Source of the DNA: Amorphophallus konjac
Lineage: Eukaryota; Streptophyta; Magnoliopsida; Alismatales; Araceae
Assembly (NCBI GenBank): GCA_022559845.1
Contig: CM040123.1
Span: 318,971,933-319,035,932 of the forward strand
Direction of reading: 5' to 3'
DNA: 64,000 nt
This document shows positions 25,788 through 37,394 of the stretch, in pieces. Below the pieces are notes generated by a model. The model was not told where the DNA came from, did no database searches, and worked only from the letters and a program-made list of their open reading frames with translations. Position 1 is the stretch's first letter. Every line of letters starts with the position of its first letter. The translations under genes were made by a program, and so were the position numbers.

Positions 25788-27181
25788 ATTTTCTCAATTC
25801 TTCTAAAGTAAATGAGTTTTAAAATTAATAATGAACATAATTGAGTAATTCCATCAAAATAAAAACATAGTAAACACTCACCTGTGCGGCCTGTGCTGTG
25901 GTGGTGGTGGATTGCTGAGGGACCATTCCGCTCTGGGAGAGGAGGCCACTGATTGCCTGCAAGAATACTGACACTTGGCTAGAGATCTCTTGCTGGAAAT
26001 GCTGCTGCTGCCGCTGCATATCAGAAATCTGAGATCGGACCATGTCCATCATGTCGCTGGCAGAAGCGCTGGGGGCAACGGAAGGTATAGTGAAGGCACT
26101 GCCACTGGAAGAAGTATAGCTAGAACTCGCACACGCTGATGTCACCGCGCTTGCGTCTAGGCTCTCCCCAAAACCATATAGTCGGCCTTTCTTCGGTACG
26201 CCAGCTGCTGCCACCCACTCCACCGGATCGAACTCCGGCTGCTGCGTGTCTCCCTCCCTGTACTTCTCTGTCACTGCTTTGCTATATGTTTCATACAAAT
26301 TGAATAAAATAACTAGTCAATTTCATATGAATTACATGCCGATTTAAATGAACGGTACAAGTTACATATGTAGATAAACTTACCGCTGCTGACTTAGCTG
26401 TGTCACTCACAAAATCATTAGTCCCCTTCTTTTTGTGTGTTCTGTCGAACACCTCGAGGAACGACGGAGGTCGATTAAGCTCCACAGCCTGTTATACAAT
26501 TCATAGTAAAAAAAGTCAAATATTGGGATAAATTGTAAGAAGATAAATTGGTATATTACTTACCAATTTTTATTTATGAGCCGCATAAGAGATGGACCCA
26601 CTCGTATGCAAATTTGAACCTGGTTTTGACGCCCTGTTTGCTTTGGCTTTTTCGGACTTTTCTATCCACTTGGGGTCGGCAAAATGGTCACAAGATATCT
26701 CCCAATCCTCCTGCCTCATCCATAGAGGGCGATGCGCCTTCCACAATTGTCGGTCTTCACTCCCCCCACTCAATTTTTTAGCGTGTGCTCGAGCCTCATG
26801 TATTTTCCTCTTGTAACTTGAGAGCATAGTAGACTCCCAGGCACGACGACATCTCGCCGCGTCATGTCCACATGTGAATTGAAAAGACCGCTGTAAATCA
26901 ATTGCTTTTCACACTTAGTATAAAGTTGTAAATTGACTTTGGGAAATACTTGAATTAAATGATGTAATTACTTACTAAGAACATGTTGTACAATGAATCA
27001 CGGACGGACATCGAAAAATCTCTGAAAGTGGAAGCTGCCCCGGGCACATGTGCCAACATGAGTTCGGTGGAATGATGGACAGCGCTGTGGGGTTCAAATT
27101 TCATACTGCAATTGCAAATGTCAAAATATTCATATTAGACAGTTGAGGGCTAATTAATGTAATATAACCTTATAGATTTAC

Positions 27182-28351
27182 CCGGATACCCAACACGGGC
27201 GACGTCTATCATGGGTCGTGCCTCCCTCGTGACAACTGCCGGCATCGTCAAGGGGCTGACTGGTGGGGGTGGGCCCTGTACAAGTGGGAGGTGGTGGGAG
27301 GGCACTGAGACCTGCAAGAATTTATTATCATGTGGAGTGATACATATACTGCGAACATATAATTAAAATATACATACCTGCAGCGGGAGGTGGTGGGAGT
27401 GACGTCTGCACAAAAGGTGGGAGGGCACTGAGACCTGCAAGAATTTATTATCATATGGAGTGATACATATACTGCGAACATATAATTAAAATATACATAC
27501 CTGCAGCGGGAGGTGGTGGGGGTGACGTCTGCACAAGAGGTGGGAGGCCACTGAGACCTGCAAGAATTTATTGTCATGTGGAGTGATACATATATTGCGA
27601 ACTTATAATTAAAATATACATACCTGCAGCGGGAGGTGGTGGGGGTGGCGTATGCACAACAGGTGGGAGGCCACTGAGACCTGCAAGAAGTAATTTTCAT
27701 ATGTAGAACAAATATTGAAGAATTTAAATTAAAATATACATACATGATCCTCAAGGTGGGAGGCCACTGAGACCTGCAAGAATTTATTGTCATGTGGAGT
27801 GATACATATACTGCGAACATATAATTAAAATATACATACCTGCAACGGGAGGTGGTGGGGGTGACGTCTGCACAAGAGGTGGGAGGCCACTGAGACCTGT
27901 AAGAATTTATTGTCATGTGGAGTGATACATATACTGCGAACATATAATTAAAATATACATACCTGCAGCGGGAGGTGGGGGGGTGGCGTATGCACAACAG
28001 GTGGGAGGCCACTGAGACCTGCAAGAATTTATTGTCATAAGTAGAACAAATATTGAAGAATTTAAATTAAAATATACATACATGATCCTCGAGGTGGGAG
28101 GCCACTGAGACCTGCAAGAATTTATTGTCATGTGGAGTGATACAAATATTACGAACATATAATTAAAATATACATACCTGCAGCGGGAGGTGGTGGGAGT
28201 GGCGTATGCACAATAGGTGGGAGGCTACTGAGACCTGCAAGAATTTATTTTCATAAGTAGAACAAATATTCAAGAATTTAAATTAAAATATACATACCTG
28301 TAGCGGGAGGTGGTGGCGTATGTACAAGTGGTGGTGAGCCGACACTTGCAC
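27182..28351 (-). repeat. Tandem array of phase-symmetric mini-exons (123-bp period)
   Basis: There are ten units, each a putative exon plus a very short intron. Exons (minus strand): 28351-28298 (54 nt), 28234-28178 (57), 28111-28082 (30), 28018-27963 (56), 27896-27840 (57), 27773-27744 (30), 27680-27624 (57), 27557-27501 (57), 27434-27378 (57) and 27311-27182 (130, which continues into unique sequence). Introns are 63-71 nt, begin GTATGT and end in TTGCAG or a close variant. All except the 56-nt unit are phase 1 to phase 1, so units can be gained, lost or skipped without a frame change. Confidence 0.85.
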
Positions 28352-28638
28352 CTATAAATAAATTCTTTTAAGTTTGTAAATAATTAAAATATTTATATAG
28401 CTAACTTATTGATCAAATATACCTGTGTCTGAAGAAGATGGTAGCGAGGAGGGAGTAGCGCCCCTCTCACTGCTAGATCTCCTCCCACCCCTAGTACGAC
28501 CTCCTCGCACCATTTCCTTATTAATAACAAAATAATTAATACATATTAATCCACAATTATATAAGGCTAGACAAATGTTATTTAAAATTATGCTTAAAAG
28601 TAAGAATCTTCTTACTAAATTATCAAAACATGCCTCCC

Positions 28639-31600
28639 TCATGTTGATATATCTAGCTCAACTTCATCATCTTCGTCATCCATAGTAGTCTCATGAGATT
28701 CAAAATCTTTGTCTTCATCTGATTCTTCCTCCCCTCTAACATCAACATTTAGCTCCGTCGGATCGACTTCTTCCACTCCATCTCGCGTACGTAATGACAG
28801 TGGCTCATCAGATTCGTCCAGATTAAACCTAGAGGAACCGACAACGCCAACTTCGTCTGATTGATAATATTCAGCACGAGCAACCTCTGAGACATCTCCA
28901 CTCATAGTTAACTCATAAGTGGGAAAGAGTTTTGAATTAACCCTGCAAATTGCCCACCAATCTCTATTCTTGGATGATGGATAGCTTGAATAGTACACTT
29001 GCTGGGCTTGTGCGGCTAAAATGAACGGTTCATAGGTCTTAAGTTTAGACCTATGCTTGACATTGACAATCCCATAATTTGTGTCATGTAGAACAGAATT
29101 AGGATCAAACCATTGACACTTAAATATGTATACATGATTGTCTTGTCCCAAATACTGAAGTTCTAAGACTTCTTCAAGAATACCATAGTAGTCCAATTCC
29201 ATTTCATTGTATAAACTTCCCTTCACACATACGCCGCTGTTCATCGTAGACTTATTTCGCCCATAATCCCTTGTATGAAATTTGTATCCATTCACAATAT
29301 ATCCCGGATAGGCACGTGTCTGGTTCGAGGGGCCATAACTTATCTGTTGTACTCTTTGATCAGTAATGAGACCTTGTTCAACCTATATTCAAATTAGAGT
29401 AGTTAAAATAATAACAATTACCTCAACATACGTAAATACAAACATATATATTCAGAGTTCACACTAACTCGGTTTCTTAGCCATTTGGAAAAAAACTTCT
29501 CGCGTTCTTTTTCAATCTCCACATCCTGGATATTTGGACATTTTTCAGCTAATTCTGAATCAAATTGTCTGCAATATAAATGTAGCATCCCGTATAAAAA
29601 ATGATTAAAATTTTTTGATAAAGCCAATGTATAGACTTTGTGAAGTCAATGTTGTATAGACTTTGAGGAAGCCAATGTATAGACTTTGAGGATGTATAGA
29701 CTTTGATAAAGCCAATGTATAGACTTTGTGAAGTCAATGTTGTATAGACTTTGAGGAAGCCAATGTATAGACTTTGAGGAAGTATAGACTTTGAGGAAGC
29801 CAATGTATAGACTTTGAGGAAGCCAATGTATAGACTTTGAGGATGTATAGACTTTGAGGAAGCCAATGTATAGACTTTGTGAAGTCAATGTTGTATAGAC
29901 TTTGAGGAAGCCAATGTATAGACTTTGAGGAAGCCAATGTATAGACTTTGAGGATGTATAGACTTTGAGGAAGCCAATGTATAGACTTTGTGAAGTCAAT
30001 GTTGTATAGAATTTGAGGAAGCCATTGTATAGACTTTGAGGAAGCCAATGTATAGACTTTGTGAAGTCAATGTTGTATAGACTTTGAGGATGTATAGACT
30101 TATGGAGTTGCTGGAAATGTGAATTAAGAACTTACTCAACATAAGGTTCAATCTCGAGACAATTCAAAAGAATATATATCTCAGCGGCGTGCAACTCTCT
30201 ATCTTCGAGCGTGCGAGTCAAGCAACGTCCGAACGCACGTCCAGGATGTTTAAATATGGAGAGCCGATCGGACGATTCATCCACTCCCCCATCATCATTA
30301 CGTGGAGGTCGAGTACGACGAGTTTGAATCTCTGGCTCAAAGTACATAGAACAGAAGTTCGAAATTTCTTCAAGAATGTATGCCTCAGCAATCGAACCCT
30401 CCACCTGTGCCTTGTTGCGAACTTTCATTTTTATATCATGCATGCACCTACAACAACAAGTCAGATGGCAACAATATGTAGCGGCTATGGACGACTTATA
30501 AGTTAACAAAAATTGTCACATACCTCTCAAATGGATACATCCATCGAAATTGTACTGGCCCTCCGACGATAGCCTCATATGGCAAATGAACGACCAGGTG
30601 CTCCATCGAATCAAAGAATACCGGAGGAAATATCTTCTCTAGCTTGCAAATGGTTGTGACAACTTCTTGTTCGATAGTTTGTACATCCCGAAGTATGAGT
30701 TCAGATGCACATAAAATCTTGAAAAATTGACTCATCTCAGCTAGTGCTCCCCATATCTGCTTTGGCAACAAATCACGAAATGCAATGGGCAGTAGCCTCT
30801 CCATGAACACATGACAGTCGTGACTTTTCATACCATATATTTTCCCCTCATTAACATTCACACAACGGGCTATGTTGGATGCATATCCATCTGGGAATCT
30901 CAGCTGTTTCAACCACTGGCATACTTCCTTGATCTGTGTATCATGAAGCACATAAGTTGCTTTAGGCTGCACAGTTTTGCCATTGACACTTTGTAGTTCC
31001 AGTTCTGGACGTCTACAAAGCATCTTTAAATCCATACGTGCTTTGGCGTTGTCCTTTGTTTTCCCTTTAACATTCAGGATCGTATTGAACACATTATCAA
31101 AAAAATTCTTCTCGGTATGCATGACATCCAGATTGTGTCGTACAAGAAGAGTTGACCAATAAGGTAATTCCCAAAAAATGCTTTTCTTGACCCAGTTGTG
31201 ATACTTTCCAAAATTAGGGAGTTGCCGTGTGCTACCAGACAATTGAACTACATCTGGTAAATTGTGCACCCGTGACGCCATATGTAGACCCGACACCCGT
31301 TGCAAGTCAGCTTCATCCATTTCAACAGTATTTTTTTTAAACGAGTCTTTTTGCCTTCGAAAAGGATGGTCACTTGGTAGCAACCGCCGATGGCAATCAA
31401 ACCAGCAGCTTTTCCCCCCATGTTTCAATACAAATGATTTGGTATCTTCCATACAGTAAGGACATGCTAGCCTCCCATGTGTGCTCCAACCAGATAGCAT
31501 TCCATATGCAGGGAAGTCACTTATTGTCCACATCAGTGCAGCCTTCATAATAAAATTTTTCTTCCTATATGCATCATAAGTAACAACTCCATCAGTCCAT

Positions 31601-32757
31601 AAAAATTTGAGCTCATCAATCAACGGCCTGAGATATATGTCCAAATTTTTTCCGGGACTTTTTGGACCAGGAATTACTAGGGACAAAAACAGATTTTCTC
31701 GCTTCATGCACATGTGCGGCGGAAGGTTGTACGGTGTCATGAACACTGGCCAACAAGAATAAGCTGCCACTGAACCACCGAATGGATTAAAGCCATCTGT
31801 GCATAAACCCAATCGAACATTACGTGACTCCCTTGAAAAGGCAAGATGAGTACGACTAAAGTGAGTCCAAGCTTCACCATCGGCAGGATGACTGATTATA
31901 TCATCGGCACGACGCACTCTTTCGGTGTGCCATGTCATATGTCGAGCCGTCTTTGAGGACATATACAGTCGCTGCAGCCTAGGCACAAGAGGGAAGTATC
32001 GCAACGCCTTGTAAGGTACATCTTTTGCCTTTGAATTGACCCCCCCCCTTAGGTTTGAATCTGTCATGGCCACAAATGGAACATGATATCTTATCTGCAT
32101 CATCTTTGTAATATAACATACAATGATTCGGACATGCATCTATTTTCACATATCCAAGTCCTAAGTCATTGACCATCTTTTTTGCACGGTAAAAAGTTTC
32201 TGGCAACTTCTCGTCTCGAGACAACATACTCTTGATCAAGAGGAGGAGACGGTCAAAACAAGTCTCACTGATGTGAAATTCAGATTTCAAGTTCAACAAC
32301 TGTGACACTGCAGACAATCGAGTGTGCTTTTCACAACCATCCCACAGCGGCTCATCAGCATCCCTAAGTAGTTCATAAAATCTTCCGGCTGTCTTATTCG
32401 GCGCTTCATCGTGAATATTAAAACTAGGACCAGCAGCATCTACAACCATATCCACGTACCCACTTGTGCCTGCAATATTGTCGGGCTCATACCTCAAGAA
32501 TTGCTCACCATGACACGTCCAATTCGTATAACCATCCATGAACCCTTTCGTGTACAAATGATGTTGCACATCCCATGTTGAACACCACCTCAAGTTTCTA
32601 CAACTTGAACAAGGGCATCGAATGTGACCGTCGCGATCTATTGCTGCATTTGGATTCCCAATGCAAATTGAATGAAACTCTCAACCCCAAGCTTAAAGTC
32701 ATCTGACACCACCCGGTCAACTATTCTACGATACATCCATAACGATCTGTCGACATT
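28639..32757 (-). pseudogene. CACTA tnp2-type transposase
   Basis: Four exons can be traced: about 32757-30524, 30447-30136, 29568-29469 and 29382-28639 (stop at 28639-28641). The joins preserve frame at FER/CMHD, YVE/QFDSELAEKC and LRNR/VEQGLITDQ. Domains in order: Transpos_assoc (RCPCSSCRN, GFMDGYTNWTCHGE), Transposase_21 (ACPNHCMLYYKDD, LGLCTDGFNPFGG, TISDFPAYGMLSGWSTHGR, HNLDVMHTEKNFFDN, blocks carrying the proposed acidic catalytic residues), DUF4218 (DCHVFMERLLPIAFRD) and DUF4216 (FKCQWFDPNSVLHD). A serine- and acid-rich tail follows. It would cut and join the CACTA ends. It is broken: a nine-G run (32040-32048 on the complement) is one base too long, and another one-base shift lies near 32660. 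No clear start codon was found. The likely initiation region is near 32757. Confidence 0.92.
29620..30108. repeat. Minisatellite in tnp2 intron
   Basis: Repeats of TGTATAGACTTTGAGGAAGC with AAGTCAATGT variants fill most of the intron between the exons at 30136 and 29568. The apparent minus-strand open frames rich in SSKSIHWLPQSLY are translations of this repeat and not a protein. Confidence 0.92.
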
Positions 32758-32910
32758 TTGCCTGCACCCAATAAATGACAATACACATCCTAACTTTCAA
32801 ATCATTACTCATAATATTACACCCGACCCTTTCCTCACATCGTTCATCATAGACCATTTGCAGTTGGAAGAGGAATATTGATTAGATTATCACTTTTTAA
32901 CCCATCCATG

Positions 32911-33169
32911 AAGGTTTGATCGCACAATCACTTACTATATGTGCTGCACGATTTGCTAAAAATTTCGGCATCATCTCCCCACACTTCTCCGATATACCAA
33001 ATATATTTATTGATTTTGATATTTTCTTAAACACTTACAAGTAAGTGGTTAAGAAAACACTCAAAATCAATAATGGTATATCAGAGAAGAGTGAGGAGAC
33101 GCAACCGAAATTCTCAACAAACCATACAAACACATATAGTAAATGACTGCCTAAGTGCGATCAAACATT
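32911..33169. repeat. Long imperfect inverted repeat upstream of tnp2
   Basis: The arms are about 125 bp and meet near 33039. GTTTGATCGC at 32914 pairs with GCGATCAAAC ending near 33166. AAATTTCGG pairs with CCGAAATT. ATTGATTTTGATATTTTCTT pairs with the AAGAAAACACTCAAAATCAA region. Transcribed in either direction it would fold into one long hairpin. Confidence 0.8.
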
Positions 33170-33182
33170 CACAGACTGTCCA

Positions 33183-33273
33183 AACGGGACAATTCAAGAC
33201 TTTGAGGTAGATATATACATTCTCATAAACAAATGAGAACATACACATCAATCCCAAAGTCTTGAACGGGAAG
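33183..33273. repeat. Second inverted repeat upstream of tnp2
   Basis: AACGGGACAATTCAAGACTTTG (33183-33204; arm of about 40 bp) pairs with CAAAGTCTTGAACGGG at 33255-33270. ATTCTCAT and ATGAGAA lie near the loop. Confidence 0.75.
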
Positions 33274-33670
33274 GCACATTGACACGGTTTTAACGCGCTC
33301 TCCTGAGGTGCGTGTAATGTTAGGTCGCACCCACGCACCTCAGCTCACAGGGAATACCCCATGCATTTATATAACATAAAATTAAATAACAACGCAATTA
33401 TCATTATGCACATATCAAATTAAATAACACCCAAATTATAAAAAATTTTAAATGAAGAACATCGAAGCTAAACAATCTACATTTTTGAGTCAAATTAACA
33501 TCAAATTTCTATTAAAATCAGATTTAAAAATATATTTACATGCAATTAAAATCCACAAAGTTTTAAATCACAAAACGAATTTTTTGGGTATTTACCTATT
33601 GCTATAGAGAATTCTGATTTCTTTGCATTTATCCACATCTTTGTATATATGTACTACTTAAGATATGTGG

Positions 33671-36287
33671 TCATTCCATTTCTCTATATCTTCTTATCAT
33701 CATAAGACAAGGTTCAAATGGGATCACTTTCAACCTCAGTGGAGCATCTACGGCCTCAAGAATGGTAGGACGGCCTTTTTGCATGAGAATTGCTCCCATG
33801 CCAGTTCCACTAGCATCACACTCGACTACAAAAGTTTCTGAAAAATCAGGCAAGGCAAGAACTGGGGCAGTTGACATAGCCTCTTTAAGCTGTAAGAAGG
33901 CTTGATGAGAAGATGGGCTCCAACTATAACTGTCCTTCTTAAGAAGACTGGTCAGAGGTGCAGCAATAAGACCATAGTTTTTAATAAATTTTCTGTAGTA
34001 TCCTGTAAGCCCTAAGAATCATCTCAAAGCCCTCACAGACCGGGGTACAGGCCAAGTAGAAATGGCTTGTAGTTTAGACATGTCCATAACAACCCCTTTT
34101 TCTGAAATAATGTGGCCAAAATACTCAATTTCTCTGACCCCAAACACACATTTAGACATTTTAGCATACAATTGGTTGTCTGCTAGGATCTGCAGAACCT
34201 GTCGCAAGTGCACTAAATGGAGGTCCCAGTCAACATTGTAAACTAAGATATCATCAAAGAAAACCAAGACAGACTTCCTCATACAGCCTTTGAATATGTC
34301 ATTCATCAAGTTCTGAAAGGTAGAGGGTGCATTTTTGTAAGCCCAAATGGTAGGACTAAAAACTCATAGTGTCCCTCATGTGTTCTAAAGGCAGTTTTGT
34401 AAACATCATCAGGATGCATTCTAATTTGATGATAACCCGATCTCAAATCCAGCTTGGAAAAGTACTTGGACCCATGTAATTCATCCAACAAATCGTCTAC
34501 TAAGGGTATGGGATATTTGTCTTTAACAGTGTTTTGATTCAGAGCTCGGTAGTCTACACACATTCTCCATGAGCCATCCCTTTTCTGAACTAATAACACT
34601 GGAGCAGAAAAAGGGCATGTGCTTGATTGCACATGAGAGAGGGAGAGTAGGTCCTTGACTTGATGCTCAATAACTGTCTTCTGTAGAGGTGAATGTCTAT
34701 AAGAAGGTTGACAAACTGGCTTTGTTTCATCTAGTAGTTGAATCCGATGGTCATAAGGTCTGGATGGGGGTAAGCCATGAGGTTCAGAAAAAACTGCTGA
34801 ATACTGTTCTAGAATGCTGGAAATGTCTTGAGAATAAGAAGTCCCAGTAAACCCACAAGAAGTAGATGAAATATCCGAAGCTTCCAAGGAAAACAAGTGT
34901 AAAGAATAGATGCTTCGGGATTTAGGAAGGTCAGCAGATATTGTTTTAGCAGAAACAATACTTGTGGAAGGGTTAGGAAGCCCTTGTAATATGAAATCCT
35001 GACCATTCAAGGAAAACTTCATGGACATTTGAGAAACGTTTAGGGTTATATCTCCAAGTAACTAGAGCCAAGTATTCCCCAAGACCACATCAACACTGCC
35101 AAGAGGAAGAATTAAAAAGTCTAAAGTAAATGACATGCCAGGCATCTTAAGGGTAACTCCAGGACACCAACCCTGTGAAGAGATTTGGAGACCTGCAGCT
35201 ATTTTGACAGGGTGGGAATCAAAGTTTGTCACAGATAATCCCAACTTCTTTACAACATGGGGGTCCAAAAAATTATGGGTGCTCCCATTGTCAATCAAAA
35301 CCAGGACAGACATGGTACCCATTTTCCTAATACTTTCAATGTGCCCGGTGATGCTAAGTGAGTAACATATTGAGCTGACAGAGAGGGTTGTATGTCAGGA
35401 GAGAATTCAATGAAGGGTTCCGGATCCACACTGTCTGAAGGAGCAAAATCACTATCATCCGGAATAAGATGCAGTAAAAAAAGTTTATGAGGTTGGCATG
35501 TGTGGCCTGGAAGCCATTTATCATCACAATTATAACATAGGCCTTTAGCCTTTCGTTCCTGCAACTGTTGTGTAGATAACTTTTTAACTGGTGGGTTTAC
35601 TCCTTTAGGGGAGAATGCTGGCTGAGAGTTTGGAGTAAAAGGTTTCAGTGTCTGAGGTGCTGAAAAGATAAAGTGTGGTGAAGCTCGGCGTCTGGCAGTA
35701 AACATTTGTTCTTGAATTCTTGCCAACTCCATAGCATGTGATAAGGAATGGGGCATGAAGGAGCGAACTTCACAGGCAAGATCCTCTCGTAAACCACTCA
35801 GAAAAACACCCAGCAAATGCTTCTCAGAAAGTCCAGTTATTCTATTGCACATGGTCTCAAATTGCCATTGATACGCAGCTACTGTACCCACTTGTCTGAG
35901 TTTACTCAGTTGCCCATGAGAATCCACAGAAGAAACTGCACCAAACCGTGACTCTAACCCAGCTAAAAACTCATGCCAAGAAACAGATTCTTTAGAGCTA
36001 GAGAAATGCCAAAACCACTGTAAGGCCTCTCCATCCAAATAATAAGATGCTATAGTAACTCGTTGCGTATCCGGAACATTATTACAGTAAAAATAGCGAT
36101 TAGCTTTGAATCGCCATTCAGCTGGGTCAGAACTCCCATCAAATTTAGGGAACTCGTGCAACTTATGGCGAAAAGAACCAGGAATATCAGCCACAGCAGA
36201 CAGAGAATTTTGGGATTCAAATTTCTCGAAGTTGGACTCCAAAGATTGCATCCGATTAGACATGACTCCAGCTAATCCATCAACCAC
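33671..36287 (-). pseudogene. Ty3/gypsy fragment (gag to partial RNase H) carried within the CACTA
   Basis: Gag (36287-35295) starts MVDGLAGVMSNRMQSL, has HKLHEFPKFDGSSDPAEW and a knuckle-like CYNCDDKWLPGHTC. After a one-base slip in an A run near 35330, the protease follows (VLIDNGSTHNFLDPHVV, with DNG where DSG is usual). RT follows ([34 protein letters not shown]) and, after another slip near 34310, FFDDILVYN. RNase H begins ([18 protein letters not shown]) and stops short near 33750. Integrase, LTRs and a primer-binding site are not seen. It has the same orientation as the transposase genes and is a different lineage from the 11-21 kb chromovirus. It is either an old insertion with deleted ends or a fragment captured by the CACTA. 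Confidence 0.88.
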
Positions 36288-36425
36288 TAACTAACAACTA
36301 ATCCATCAGCCACTAACTAATAAAATGCAACAGGGATAACTAATTTAACTAACCCCGCTCAGAACTAGTTATAGCTTCCGAGCTGGTTCAACGGTCTGCG
36401 ACTCGGCCTGTCGAGCCACTCGAGA

Positions 36426-36950
36426 CATGACACCCCCCTCCCACAAAGCTCCCCCTCCTCCCCCCCCTCCCACCCGCCCTCCTGCTCCCACTGAGCTCCC
36501 CCCCCCCCACTGGAACCCTCTCGGATGCCCCTCCCCCCTCCCACAGAGCTCCCCGTCCCACAGAGCTCCCCCCCTCCCACCCCCCTCCCACAGAGCTCCC
36601 CCCCACAGAGCTCCCCCCCCCCTCCCCCCCACTGGAACCCTCTCGGATGCCCCTCCCCCCTCCCACCGAGCTCCCCCCCCACTGGAACCCTCTCGGATGC
36701 CCCTCCCCCCTCCCACCGAGCTCCCCGTCCCACCAAGCTCCACCCCCCTCCCACAGAGCTCCCCCCCTCCTGCTCCCACTGAGCTCCCCTCCCCCCACGG
36801 GAACCCTCTCGGATGCCCCTCTCCCCTCCCAACGAGCTCCCCATCCCAGCGAGCTCCACCCCCCCCCCCCTTGCTGCCCCCTCCCCCTCCCAGACAAACC
36901 TCCCCCGCCACCCCCTGCCACCAAAACCCCCCTCACCGGAACCCCTCCAG
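36426..36950. repeat. C-rich minisatellite
   Basis: Tandem variants of CTCCCACAGAGCTCCCC and of ACTGGAACCCTCTCGGATGC alternate across about 500 bp. Long frames on both strands (proline-rich on plus, glycine-rich on minus) arise from the repeat and are not treated as genes. Confidence 0.85.
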
Positions 36951-37059
36951 GATGAAAAAAAAAGACAATAGCACCATGACCGATGGCCGGCGACCTCTGG
37001 CGAAGAGTGAGAGGGAGAGGGAGAGGGGGAGGGGGAGAGAGAGAGGGAGAGGACTTACT

Positions 37060-37330
37060 GGACCGACGAGGGCGACGACGAGGACAGCGTGGATCGACGA
37101 GGTCGACGGCGAGGATGGTGCGAGACTGGCGGGGAGAGCGAGCTCCGGCGACGAGGGCTACGGCGGGGACAACAAGCTCCGGCGCGCGACGGTGAGGATA
37201 GTGCGGGACTGGCAGGGTGAGCGAGCTCCGGCGACGGCGAGGATGGCGCGGAACTGGCAGGGAGAGCGAGCTCCGGCGACGGCGAGGATGGCGCGGGAAT
37301 GGCGGGGACTGCGAGCTCTGGTGACTGGGA
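37060..37330. repeat. GC-rich imperfect tandem repeat
   Basis: Units around GGGAGAGCGAGCTCCGGCGA plus GACGGCGAGGATGG recur four to five times with a spacing near 45-60 bp, between the C-rich tract and the right subterminal array of the CACTA. Confidence 0.7.
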
Positions 37331-37394
37331 AGGGGGGAAAAGAGTGAGAGGGAGATGGAGGGAAGGGGGGAAGGGTTTCTCGAGGGGGGAAAAG

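Larger units (their letters stand above)
22030..28513 (-). pseudogene. CACTA Transposase_24-type gene with mini-exon array and satellite-filled intron
   Basis: The second CACTA gene, read right to left. Exon 1 (28513-28423) starts MVRGGRTRGGRRSSSERG. Ten short repeat exons follow (28351-27182) encoding GLSGLPPLVQTSPPPPAA-like units. Next come 27105-26976 (MKFEPHSAVHHSTELML), 26890-26564 (FTCGHDAARCRRAW, DPKWIEKSEKAKANRA), 26488-26384 (PPSFLEVFDRTHKKKG), about 26295-25882 (ETYSKAVTEKYREGDTQ, ending TTTTAQAAQ) and a distant last exon 22122-22030 (acidic, ending DEDMDNVPDIS, stop TGA). The core matches the plant Ptta/En/Spm transposase family, a partner of tnp2. Consensus splice sites keep phase at most junctions. 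Defects: TAA at 26570-26572, TGA inside the 27773-27744 unit, a 56-nt unit that shifts frame, and no clean acceptor before 26295. The exon model is mine and untested. Confidence 0.8.

Noticed and set aside
27248..28158. Long minus-strand frame with CRSQWPPT repeats as the true product
   Set aside because: This frame reads through the introns. The alternative frame with splice sites gives proline-rich units joined in phase to recognisable transposase exons.
29549..30048. Repetitive protein frames (SSKSIHWLPQSLY repeats)
   Set aside because: Translation of an intronic minisatellite between two in-phase transposase exons.
36427..37347. 306-codon proline-rich plus-strand frame and glycine-rich minus-strand frames
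   Set aside because: They are open on several frames at once because of the C-rich tandem repeat. There is no domain, and codon use follows the repeat.
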